Source of the DNA: an uncultured Clostridia bacterium
GTDB taxonomy: Bacteria > Bacillota > Clostridia > Oscillospirales > Acutalibacteraceae
DNA length: 11,184 nt
Direction of reading: 5' to 3'
Assembly (NCBI GenBank): GCA_945224895.1
Contig: CALYNW010000008.1
Coordinates: 1-11,184, forward strand
The number at the start of each line of letters is the position of its first letter. Within the stretch, counting starts at the first letter, position 1. The notes below the pieces were generated by a model that was not told the DNA's origin, made no database searches, and saw only the letters and a list, made by a program, of their open reading frames with translations. The position numbers and the translations under genes are program-made. Positions 1 to 6,981 of the stretch are shown piece by piece.

Positions 1-45
1 ACACGCGTAAGATCGTCGGCAGCGTCAGATGTGTATAAGAGACAG
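1..45 (+). other. Illumina Nextera adapter (non-genomic)
   Basis: This is library adapter left on the contig end. Positions 1-4 (ACAC) match the end of the P5 primer. Positions 5-12 (GCGTAAGA) look like an i5 index. Positions 13-26 (TCGTCGGCAGCGTC) are the Nextera read-1 primer site. Positions 27-45 (AGATGTGTATAAGAGACAG) are the 19-base Tn5 mosaic end. Genomic sequence starts at 46, at the exact point where tagmentation joins adapter to insert, and an open reading frame of pyrC runs straight up to that point. It should not be read as a natural Tn5 end. Confidence 0.98.
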
Positions 46-611
46 CCGTTAAGCAGTTCATTAACCTCGCAATGAGCAGATATTATTTTACCGAGACTTG
101 CACATTCTGTCATTGCCTTTTTCATCAGCTCTTCGCTTTGAACGCCTGTACCGTCGTCGGAGAAGCCTGCGACCTTATCTGCCATTGATGAAAAATCAAT
201 AAGCTCGCCTACTCCCCTTCTGCCCTTTGTAATAGTCGCAAAGGGTACAACATCTATAACCGCATCTCTGTTGATTATATCAGTCTGTGCCTTAAGCCCT
301 TCAATACAATCGGGAGCAGGATTAAGGTTAGGCATAGTACACAAAAGAGTGTAACCTGCCCTTGCACCTGCACGACTGCCTGTCCTAATTGTCTCCTTAT
401 AAGAAAAACCGGGCTCCCTAAGATGTGTATGAACATCTGCGAAACCCGGAATTAAAAAATACTTATCCAAAGCGTCAATCACTTTATCGGCACCATTATT
501 AGAAGAAATGGTGATACCAAGGGACTTGATTTTCCCGTTCTCAATAAGAACATCTGACTTTTTAAATACACCGTCAATATATGCCAACGCATTCTTTATA
601 AGCAAAGTCAT
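46..611 (-). CDS. pyrC: dihydroorotase, class I (N-terminal part, truncated by contig end)
   Basis: Zinc amidohydrolase of pyrimidine synthesis that reversibly cyclises N-carbamoyl-aspartate to dihydroorotate in the cytoplasm. About 188 residues of a family that is usually near 420 are present; the rest is missing because the contig ends in adapter. Visible motifs are the metal-binding HTHLREPG (H61, H63, with substrate Arg65), the KETI..TG..AGARAG segment after it, SDDG at 151-154, and SAHCE with a metal-ligand-type His180. The start ATG at 611-609 is supported by an upstream GAAAGGA ribosome site (complement of 621-627) and by the normal family N-terminus, an unstructured MTLLIKNA strand leading into the small beta domain. 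Class I is favoured over the short PyrC of enterobacteria by the HTHLREPG and SDDG motifs. A leftward promoter lies at 913-942, and the whole inverted-repeat element 630-904 lies between promoter and gene. Expression may therefore be affected by that element. Confidence 0.95.
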
Positions 612-629
612 AAATCACATTCCTTTCTT

Positions 630-904
630 TAAGCAAGCGAGATAAATCCAAACAAGCCTAAAACGGCTTGATTTCGGCATATTTTCGCTTTTCGTCATTG
701 TAAGGCGCCAGCCTAACTTCTTCCTCAAAACAAAAATCTGCTCAAAATCAATTCCGTTTTAGGTCGCAGATTTTTTATGAAACGGATTTTTCGTTAGGCA
801 AGGCACAAAACGCAGTTAATCCTTTCGGATTAACGAGTATTTTAACACAGCATAGCGGGAAATCCGTTCATAAAAAACTTATTCGGATTTGTCTCGCTTG
901 CTTA
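630..904. repeat. MITE-like element with terminal inverted repeats
   Basis: A 275-bp non-coding block. Its ends form an inverted repeat: 630-650 (TAAGCAAGCGAGATAAATCC and on) against the complement of 884-904, with about two mismatches in 23. The repeats begin and end with TA, as expected for a TA-target insertion of the IS630/mariner type. Inside are further palindromes: 653-658/665-670 (CAAGCC/GGCTTG), 711-717/793-799 (GCCTAAC/GTTAGGC), 732-741/766-775 (AAAAATCTGC arms), 771-789/860-877 (18 pairs with one bulged base) and 815-822/827-834 (GTTAATCC, TTTC loop). No ORF of note is present. The layout suggests a miniature non-autonomous transposon. It could instead be a structured pyrC leader. 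A copy count in the genome would decide; none can be made from one window. Confidence 0.6.
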
Positions 905-912
905 TCTAATTT

Positions 913-942
913 ATTATAGTATATTTCTACTATATAAGTCAA
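913..942 (-). promoter_or_regulatory. sigma-A-type promoter for pyrC
   Basis: On the minus strand there is TTGACT (complement of 937-942), an 18-base spacer, and a perfect TATAAT (complement of 913-918). Transcription would start near 905-906, immediately outside the inverted-repeat element. The message would then carry the entire element as a leader of roughly 295 nt before the pyrC ATG. It is divergent from the promoter at 966-994, with 23 bp between the two -35 boxes. Confidence 0.6.
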
Positions 943-965
943 CAGGAAAATATTAAGAAAAGGTC

Positions 966-994
966 TTTACATTAAGTTGATTTTATAATATAAT
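966..994 (+). promoter_or_regulatory. sigma-A-type promoter for the kinase-GH95 unit
   Basis: TTTACA at 966-971, a 17-base spacer and a perfect TATAAT at 989-994. The predicted start is near 1001, giving a leader of about 80 nt before the ATG at 1080. An overlapping second TATAAT at 984-989 lacks a properly spaced -35 box. No operator palindrome is obvious around it. Confidence 0.65.
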
Positions 995-1025
995 ACATTT
1001 GATTTTTTCAAAATATGTAACTTTG

Positions 1026-1055
1026 ACAGAGAATTAAGAATATCTCTGTTTTTTT
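1026..1055 (+). terminator. terminator-like hairpin in the leader of the kinase gene
   Basis: ACAGAGA (1026-1032) pairs perfectly with TCTCTGT (1043-1049) across a 10-base loop and is followed by seven T residues (1049-1055). It lies between the promoter at 966-994 and the gene at 1080. It could act as an attenuator, or stop stray transcription from the left. The stem is short and only moderately stable, so function is uncertain. Confidence 0.4.
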
Positions 1056-1079
1056 AATTTTTAGAAATAAGGTGTAAAA

Positions 1080-1988
1080 ATGGAATTTGTAACAGGTGCA
1101 GGAGCAACTAATGTTGACCTGCTTTATCAAGGCTTTGACAGGCTTGCTGATGTCGGCGAAGAGCTATACTGCAAGGATTTTTCTCTCCAACTTGGCGGTG
1201 GCGTACCTGCTACGCTTATTAATTTAGGTAGACTTGGTATAAATGCAAAAATTGCCACAGAGCTTGGTAACGATATATTTTCAAATTTTGCAAAGGAAAA
1301 ATTTCAGGAAAATTCGGTATCCCCTGTTAATCTTTACAGCGGTGACAAAATACCGCTTAATATTACCTCGGCAATAATTCTTCCTAAGGACAGAACCTTT
1401 TATACATACGGCAAAGGAACTATTGAGCCCGACGAAAAAGCCTGTGAAACCTTTTACAATATGGCAAAGGGCGCAAAGGTTTGCATTATGCAGCCCGGTG
1501 GATTTATTGATGTTTACAGTAAATTAAAGTCTGAGGGTACAATTATGGTCCTTGACACAGTCAGGTATGAGGAGCTGTCCTTTGAAAAATACGGAAAATA
1601 TCTTGAAATAGCAGATTACTACACGCCTAACAGAAAAGAGGCTATGCAGATTACAGGCAAAGCTACTCCCGAGGATGCCGCATATGAACTGAAAAAATAT
1701 TTTGACAGGGTTGTTGTTAAGGTTGATGCTGACGGATGTATCGGCATTGACGGTGACGATTATTTCTTTGTTAAAAGCGTTGATGAATTTAAAAATGTTG
1801 ATTCAACAGGAGCAGGCGACGCCTTTCTTGCAGGCTTTATTTACGGCTTGTTTTACGATAAAAGCCTTAAGGATTGCATAGAACTGGGTAATATAACAGG
1901 CGGAAAGGCTGTTACTGCCGCCGGGGCATTATCTGCTTATGTAAACGAAAAAGAGCTGCTCAAATATAAGGAAAGAATTTACGGATAA
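1080..1988 (+). CDS. PfkB-family carbohydrate kinase
   Basis: Cytoplasmic ATP-dependent sugar kinase of the ribokinase/PfkB fold; 302 residues is normal for the family. The N-terminal sugar-binding strand GAGATNVD (6-13) is followed by a di/tri-glycine motif GGG at 39-41. NRKE at 184-187 is the NxxE motif linked to Mg and phosphate binding. DSTGAGDAF at 241-249 is the PfkB signature 2, forming the anion hole and containing the catalytic base Asp247. The first signature is atypical: GGGVPATLINLGRLG replaces the more usual GGxxxN.A..LARLG. Substrate cannot be read from sequence; fructose-, ribose- or 2-keto-3-deoxy-acid-type substrates are all found in the family. An AAGGTG ribosome site at 1069-1074 supports the start. 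The gene ends 36 bp before the GH95 lipoprotein and probably shares its transcript, suggesting a role in using a sugar released by that enzyme or derived from it. Confidence 0.88.
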   Translation: MEFVTGAGATNVDLLYQGFDRLADVGEELYCKDFSLQLGGGVPATLINLGRLGINAKIATELGNDIFSNFAKEKFQENSVSPVNLYSGDKIPLNITSAIILPKDRTFYTYGKGTIEPDEKACETFYNMAKGAKVCIMQPGGFIDVYSKLKSEGTIMVLDTVRYEELSFEKYGKYLEIADYYTPNRKEAMQITGKATPEDAAYELKKYFDRVVVKVDADGCIGIDGDDYFFVKSVDEFKNVDSTGAGDAFLAGFIYGLFYDKSLKDCIELGNITGGKAVTAAGALSAYVNEKELLKYKERIYG

Positions 1989-2024
1989 AAACAGTAAGTT
2001 AAAGATTTTACGAGGTGATTATGT

Positions 2025-4706
2025 ATGAAACTATTTATAAAAAAAGGAATTTGCCTGCTAATGTGTTCAGTGATAATTTTTACACTTTCCGCTTGTTCCG
2101 GTAAGACTGATTCTGATGTCATCAGCAAGCTTTTTACGGACACAAACAAAATATCATACAGCGAAAAATATACCGAACTGTCCGACAGTAAGAAAAACAA
2201 AACAAAAAGCTGGAGACAGGGTATGGTATCGGGAAACGGCTTACAGGGATTTGTGGAAAGCGGTTCCCCTTATTCCGACACATTTATTTTTCAGAATATG
2301 CATTTTATTATGCCGAATGAAAATGTACGCTACTGTCCCGAAACCTTTGATGAGCTTGAAACAGTCAAACAGTCTATTGTAAAAGGCGAAGATATTATAG
2401 ATAACGCAAGCTATGACGATGTTTACCGTTTTCATCCCGGAGGTCAGCTTAGGATTAATCTTGACGGCAAGGGCGAAGCTGAATATATAAGATATACCGA
2501 TTATGAAACATCACAGGTCGGTGTTCACTACAGAAATAATGAAGGTGCTTGGGATAGAAAATCCTTTACATCTATGGCTGACAATGCTGTTATAACAGAA
2601 ATCACATCTTCTGACAATGGGGCAAAAATCAACGCCACCCTGTCATTTGACGATATTTCAACACTTGCTAATTTCGGTGACAGTGATGAGGTTAATCTAA
2701 AATATAAAAAGCCGGCAGGAGAAAACGGTGATTACTTATGCCTTGTTGCACACTACCCTGAATACGAAAACAGTGAGCTTAAGGAAGGCGGATACGCAAC
2801 CTTGACCTATATTGTTACATCAGGCGGTACTAAGAAAAAGGTAATCTTAGATAAGAATACAGAGGAAGCACAGTTCAGTGGCGAAAACAACGGTATAAAA
2901 ATTACAAATGCCGACGCTGTCTATCTTATAACAATTTCCGACCGTACATATGATATGGGCAAATATGATGAATTTGAAAATCAGGAAAGCTACGCTTTGA
3001 CAGATAATCTTTACAATAAAGCAAAAGCAGTTGCTGACAAATATAAAGCAGAATCAGGCTTTGATTACAACAAGGCACTTGAAAACCACCTTAAATTTTA
3101 TCAGCCTCAGTTTGATGCTGTTACACTGACTCTTGACAGCAGTACAGAGTCAAATGAAAAGCTTCTGAAATCACAAAAGGGTAACGACAGTATTAATTCC
3201 GCTCTTGCACAAAGGACCTACTATGCAGGCAGATATGCTTATCTCTGTTGCAGTGGTTATTCTACAAGCCGTCTTTACGGTATGTGGACAGGTGAATGGA
3301 ACACAAAATGGGGCAGTAAATACACAATGGACGCTAATGTAAATTTGCAGACCTCGTCAATGAACACATCAAATATATCCTCATCACCTATCGGATATAC
3401 ATATTTTATATTACGTCAGCTTCCCGACTGGGAGGAAAATGCTTATGCCACTCACGGATTTAAGGATGCAATACAGGCACCGGTAAATACCGACGGTGAC
3501 AAGGCAGTTATAACAGAAACCTGTTATCCATATCCTTTCAGATACTGGAACGCCGGAACATCTTGGATGATTCAGCCACTTTTTGAAACTCTGCAATGCT
3601 ACGGCAATATTCAAATTCCTTTAAGTGATGAATTTGACCTAAATAGTTTAAAATCCGTTCTTTCCGTTACAGAAACGGATTTAATAGATAAACAGATTAA
3701 AGAAATCACCGACAGAGGTTATCTGAGGCTTCAGGAGGATATACTTCTTCCGCTTTTGACAAAGAGCGTAAATTATTGGGAACAGCTTCTTTCTCCGGAA
3801 TACTACACCGATAAAGACGGTGCTATTCATTACGAGAAAGGCAAAACGGAGCTAAAAGACGGTGAAGCCTACTGCATACTGCCAAGCTATTCTCCTGAAA
3901 ATAATCCTTCTAATTATCCCAGTCCGTCAGATGCAAACTGTGCAATAGACATTGCCGCCTGCAGAGATAATATCAATATGCTCATTGAGGTTACAAAAAA
4001 TATTAATCCCGATGCTGACACAACGGAATTGGAAACGCTTATAAATAATCTTCCGCCTTATCTCTATGACGATACGGGAGCACTAAAGGAATGGGCAACC
4101 ACATCCTTTGAAGAAAATAACGAGCACAGGCATTTAAGCCATTTATACTGCGTATGGCCTCTCTTTGAAACACAAAACAATAAAGAGCTTGCTGACGCTT
4201 GTATACAAGCCATAGATAACCGTGAAAGCGAAAATGAGGCAAGCCACGCACTTGTTCACCGTTCACTTATTGCGGCAAGGCTTAAAGACAGAGAAAGCCT
4301 TACTACTGCTTTGACTAAGCTTATGAACCACAAAATAAGATATGACTCTCTTATGACAAATCACGACTATGACCAAGGAAGCTGTTATTGCACAGACTTT
4401 GCAATAGGTTATCTCGGTATCATAAATGAAAGCCTCGTATATTCAAACACCGGTGAAATTGAGGTATTACCCGCACTTTTAAAAACAGGCTTTGACAATG
4501 GTGAAATTACAGGAATTAAAGCAAGAACAAGAGCAACCGTTGAAAGTCTTAAATGGGATTTAAAATCAGAAACGGCAACAGCAGTAATCAGCTCGGATAT
4601 TGACCAAACAATTACAGTTTCCTGCGGACTTTCAAAGGAAAGTTATGAATTAACCTTTAAAGCAAATGAAGAAAAAACTGTAAACTTTAATATTCAAAAC
4701 GCATAG
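2025..4706 (+). CDS. GH95-family glycoside hydrolase, lipoprotein
   Basis: Predicted cell-surface exo-glycosidase of family GH95, known for alpha-1,2-L-fucosidases and some alpha-L-galactosidases. The start is a lipoprotein signal: Lys-rich n-region, hydrophobic core 9-21, and lipobox LSAC with Cys24 as the lipidation site. A beta-rich N-terminal domain (about 60-380) holds GNGLQGFVESG, the counterpart of the GH95 'IGNGRLGAMVFGG' segment. The helical catalytic domain (about 395-830) contains DANVNLQ, with N438 and N440 matching the paired Asn that position the attacking water. It also has E521 in PLFETL, matching the general acid of 'LWEHY', the HRHLSHLY block at 701-708, and D791 in CTDFAIG, matching the Asp of 'QIDGNFG'. 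A C-terminal beta domain follows TGEIEVLPALL. At 893 residues the length suits the family. The motif surroundings are diverged, so the linkage and sugar are uncertain. GAGGTGA at 2012-2018 is the ribosome site for ATG 2025; an out-of-frame ATG at 2021 was not used. Confidence 0.85.
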   Translation: MKLFIKKGICLLMCSVIIFTLSACSGKTDSDVISKLFTDTNKISYSEKYTELSDSKKNKTKSWRQGMVSGNGLQGFVESGSPYSDTFIFQNMHFIMPNENVRYCPETFDELETVKQSIVKGEDIIDNASYDDVYRFHPGGQLRINLDGKGEAEYIRYTDYETSQVGVHYRNNEGAWDRKSFTSMADNAVITEITSSDNGAKINATLSFDDISTLANFGDSDEVNLKYKKPAGENGDYLCLVAHYPEYENSELKEGGYATLTYIVTSGGTKKKVILDKNTEEAQFSGENNGIKITNADAVYLITISDRTYDMGKYDEFENQESYALTDNLYNKAKAVADKYKAESGFDYNKALENHLKFYQPQFDAVTLTLDSSTESNEKLLKSQKGNDSINSALAQRTYYAGRYAYLCCSGYSTSRLYGMWTGEWNTKWGSKYTMDANVNLQTSSMNTSNISSSPIGYTYFILRQLPDWEENAYATHGFKDAIQAPVNTDGDKAVITETCYPYPFRYWNAGTSWMIQPLFETLQCYGNIQIPLSDEFDLNSLKSVLSVTETDLIDKQIKEITDRGYLRLQEDILLPLLTKSVNYWEQLLSPEYYTDKDGAIHYEKGKTELKDGEAYCILPSYSPENNPSNYPSPSDANCAIDIAACRDNINMLIEVTKNINPDADTTELETLINNLPPYLYDDTGALKEWATTSFEENNEHRHLSHLYCVWPLFETQNNKELADACIQAIDNRESENEASHALVHRSLIAARLKDRESLTTALTKLMNHKIRYDSLMTNHDYDQGSCYCTDFAIGYLGIINESLVYSNTGEIEVLPALLKTGFDNGEITGIKARTRATVESLKWDLKSETATAVISSDIDQTITVSCGLSKESYELTFKANEEKTVNFNIQNA

Positions 4707-4710
4707 CAAT

Positions 4711-4747
4711 AAAAAATCCTGTCCAAATGAATAGGACAGGATTTTTT
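4711..4747. terminator. bidirectional intrinsic terminator between convergent genes
   Basis: A perfect 14-bp stem (4711-4724 with 4734-4747) encloses a 9-base loop AAATGAATA. The core is ATCCTGTCC/GGACAGGAT, flanked by A6 on the left and T7 on the right, so it can terminate in both directions. It begins five bases after the GH95 stop codon. Its right arm reaches into the stop codon of cdaR (4747-4749), and the two convergent units share it. Confidence 0.93.
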
Positions 4748-6045
4748 TATTTTTTAGTAATTGTTACGTTTGCTGTATATTCGCCGTAAACCCAGCAATT
4801 CTCGGAATTCTCCAGAGATGTTGTCAAATCATAGTCTGACGAGCCAGTGATTATATTATTTTCATAAGCCGACAGGTCAACAACAAGACCTACACCGAGG
4901 CTGTCGGTATTAAGTGAATTTTTCTTTCCAACTACAGTAACAGAATTACTGCTTACAGATGTGACAACTGCATCGTAGCCCTCGGGAATATTTGTAACTG
5001 TAACAGAGGCTTTATCAACCTTTACGCTTTTTTGCTCGTAGCTTGACGGCACTCTGACAGTAACGGTTATTTCTTTGATATCTTCAAGTATAACCATATT
5101 TTCAAAATTTGAAACATCAAATTTAAATGTGTTAAGTCCGGACTTCAGCTTTGAAAAATCAATGTTACCGATATTTGCCTCACTGATGCCTGCGTCCTCA
5201 AGCACTCCTGCGTCAACAGTATCCTTACTGTAGGTAATAACAAAATCTGAAATGTCCAAGGACTCCGGCTTGTTTATAAACGATGAGGTCACATTAAGAG
5301 TCATCTGCTTTAAAACAGGAATAGTCAAGGTTAAATTATTGCTTCCCGTGTTAACCGTTACGTAATCAACGGTAGAACCGGTGCTGTCAACAGGTGATAC
5401 CTTCAAATCTATTGACTGTGTGCTCTTAATTTTATCATCAATGCTTACATTTGAAACAAGTTTTTTAACCTGTGAAACATAGGATTTAGGTCCTGTAACA
5501 ACCGCAGTATTTTCACTGAGAAGCGGTTCACCCATAATATAGCCGTCGGCTATAAAGTCCTTATTTTCATAGCTTACGTTTATATCCAAGGTCTTTTTAT
5601 CTTCAACGTCAAAATAAGCCTTATATACCGTAGGATAATAGCTTGTGATATTGAAATCATTGTTTTCTCCTGCCGCTTCAACCTTAACAGGAACCTCAGA
5701 ATTACCTTTTGTTGTAACTGTATTAGTCTGCAAAACAACATTGATATCATCAGCGGTAATATCCTTTGCAAGATATTTTTTACAGCTGATGGTAACGTCA
5801 ACATCAAAGGTTTCGTCTCCGTAGCATTTAAGTCCCAAATGCTCTGCCGCCGAGTCGCTGAAATCTACATTTACAGGCACTGTAATCGTCTTTGTGGTTT
5901 CGGGAGACAAATTCATTGAAGCCGCAATCCAAACGACAACTGCCGCAAGAATTGAAAAGATAATCAGGTATTTATCGTTATAAATTAATTTTCTAAGTGA
6001 AAAATTAGTCTTTTTATCTTTTTTGTTTTTGTTATTTTCAGGCAT
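4747..6045 (-). CDS. cdaR: YbbR-domain protein, regulator of CdaA
   Basis: Membrane-anchored extracytoplasmic partner of the diadenylate cyclase CdaA. A short basic cytoplasmic N-terminus (1-25) is followed by one membrane helix (about 26-44, YLIIFSILAAVVVWIAASM). About four tandem beta-rich YbbR repeats come after it (roughly 50-145, 150-235, 240-325 and 335-432). Each repeat shows the pattern of a 'pV.V'-type strand, an internal 'vTV.G' strand and a variable loop. At 432 residues it is somewhat shorter than the roughly 480-residue Bacillus protein. ATG at 6045-6043 overlaps the cdaA stop by one base (TAATG), and AAGGAGGA lies about 10 bases upstream inside cdaA (complement of 6056-6063), so translation is likely coupled. 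In Bacillus and Listeria, CdaR binds CdaA and modulates c-di-AMP production. The gene ends in the convergent terminator, and no glmM follows. Confidence 0.92.
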   Translation of the reverse strand: MPENNKNKKDKKTNFSLRKLIYNDKYLIIFSILAAVVVWIAASMNLSPETTKTITVPVNVDFSDSAAEHLGLKCYGDETFDVDVTISCKKYLAKDITADDINVVLQTNTVTTKGNSEVPVKVEAAGENNDFNITSYYPTVYKAYFDVEDKKTLDINVSYENKDFIADGYIMGEPLLSENTAVVTGPKSYVSQVKKLVSNVSIDDKIKSTQSIDLKVSPVDSTGSTVDYVTVNTGSNNLTLTIPVLKQMTLNVTSSFINKPESLDISDFVITYSKDTVDAGVLEDAGISEANIGNIDFSKLKSGLNTFKFDVSNFENMVILEDIKEITVTVRVPSSYEQKSVKVDKASVTVTNIPEGYDAVVTSVSSNSVTVVGKKNSLNTDSLGVGLVVDLSAYENNIITGSSDYDLTTSLENSENCWVYGEYTANVTITKK

Positions 6046-6914
6046 TATTTTTTAATCCTCCTTACAAGCTTTGTAATAATCTTGTCATCATCAGAGGAGC
6101 CTGTAGGTAAAAACTCCGTTGTCAGTATATCTCTCAAATCACCGTAGGAAATGTTGCGCTGAAGCACTCCGCCCTTGGCAACTGAAATTGCACCTGTTTC
6201 CTCGCTGACAATTACAACAACAGCGTCACTTTCCTCAGAAAGTCCTATAGCCGCCCTATGCCTTGTTCCAAGAGAGGAGGAAACCGTTTTCTTGGTAAGT
6301 GGAAGAATACAGCCTGCCGCAAATACCTTACCGTCACGAATAACCATTGCACCGTCGTGCAGAGGAGATTTCGGATAAAAAATATTTTCAACAAGTGCAC
6401 TTGTAATTTTAGCGTCAATTTCAGTACCCGAAGAAATGACATTTCCGAGAAGCGTATCATTTTCAAAGCAAATTAGTGCTCCCACCTTTTTGTCACTCAT
6501 ATTTGCACATGCCTTACATACTGCCTCTATTCCCTCTGTAAGCTCCGCTATATCAACTGCCACACCGGGATGAATAATGGATTTCAGGCTTTTGCTTGTA
6601 GTTCCGTGACCGACCTGCTCAAGAATACTTCTTATTTCAGGTCCGAAGATTACTACAAGAATAATCAGGATATTTGAGAAAATAGATTTAAAAATATATC
6701 CCGACGCTTCCATTCCGAGAAGGTTTACAACTCCGTAAACTATTAATATAAAAATTATACCCTTAGCAAGCTGCATTGCTCTTGTTTCTCTGATAATACG
6801 AACGCAGATGTAAATAACAACAGCGACCATAACTATATCGAGAAAATCAGCAAATCCGAAGGTAGAAAATACACTGAGCACTCTGTTTAAGGTGTCTTTT
6901 ATCTGTTCAAGCAT
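6045..6914 (-). CDS. cdaA: diadenylate cyclase CdaA
   Basis: Membrane enzyme that joins two ATP into c-di-AMP, the second messenger controlling potassium and osmolyte balance and cell-wall homeostasis in Gram-positive bacteria. Three N-terminal membrane helices (about 25-42, 53-70 and 74-92) precede the cytoplasmic DAC (DisA_N) domain (about 105-265). Diagnostic motifs are LHDGAMVI with D187-G188-A189 and GTRHRAAIG with R218-H219-R220; both DGA and RHR are intact, so catalysis is expected. A length of 289 is close to the usual 270-280. ATG at 6914-6912 has an AAGGA site about 12 bases upstream, slightly far. The 67-bp gap to the aminotransferase stop has no hairpin terminator and no strong promoter, so cdaA may be read through from the Se/S genes as well as from a weak local start. 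Confidence 0.96.
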   Translation of the reverse strand: MLEQIKDTLNRVLSVFSTFGFADFLDIVMVAVVIYICVRIIRETRAMQLAKGIIFILIVYGVVNLLGMEASGYIFKSIFSNILIILVVIFGPEIRSILEQVGHGTTSKSLKSIIHPGVAVDIAELTEGIEAVCKACANMSDKKVGALICFENDTLLGNVISSGTEIDAKITSALVENIFYPKSPLHDGAMVIRDGKVFAAGCILPLTKKTVSSSLGTRHRAAIGLSEESDAVVVIVSEETGAISVAKGGVLQRNISYGDLRDILTTEFLPTGSSDDDKIITKLVRRIKK

Positions 6915-6981
6915 AATACACTACTATCCTTATTTTTTATTACCTATTATTTTATCACAGAAAAGGAAATAAATAAAGCAC

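Noticed and set aside
27..45. A natural Tn5/IS50 mosaic end indicating a transposon insertion in pyrC.
   Set aside because: It is directly preceded by the synthetic Nextera primer site and index, so it is library adapter.
612..904. PyrR-type attenuator upstream of pyrC.
   Set aside because: No PyrR-binding-loop consensus was found in the minus-strand RNA, and the inverted-repeat organisation fits a MITE-like element or another structured RNA better.
2021..2024. ATG at 2021 as an alternative start for the GH95 gene.
   Set aside because: It is in a different frame from the lipoprotein; the ATG at 2025 is in frame, gives a proper lipobox signal and has suitable ribosome-site spacing.
1979..2200. 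A 73-codon minus-strand frame across the kinase-GH95 junction.
   Set aside because: It covers the lipoprotein signal region in antisense, has no ribosome site or family resemblance, and would run against a clear operon.
4747..4900. A glmM gene or fragment after cdaR, as in the usual cdaA-cdaR-glmM order.
   Set aside because: cdaR ends inside a strong terminator and the next gene is the convergent GH95 gene; no phosphoglucosamine mutase motif is present.
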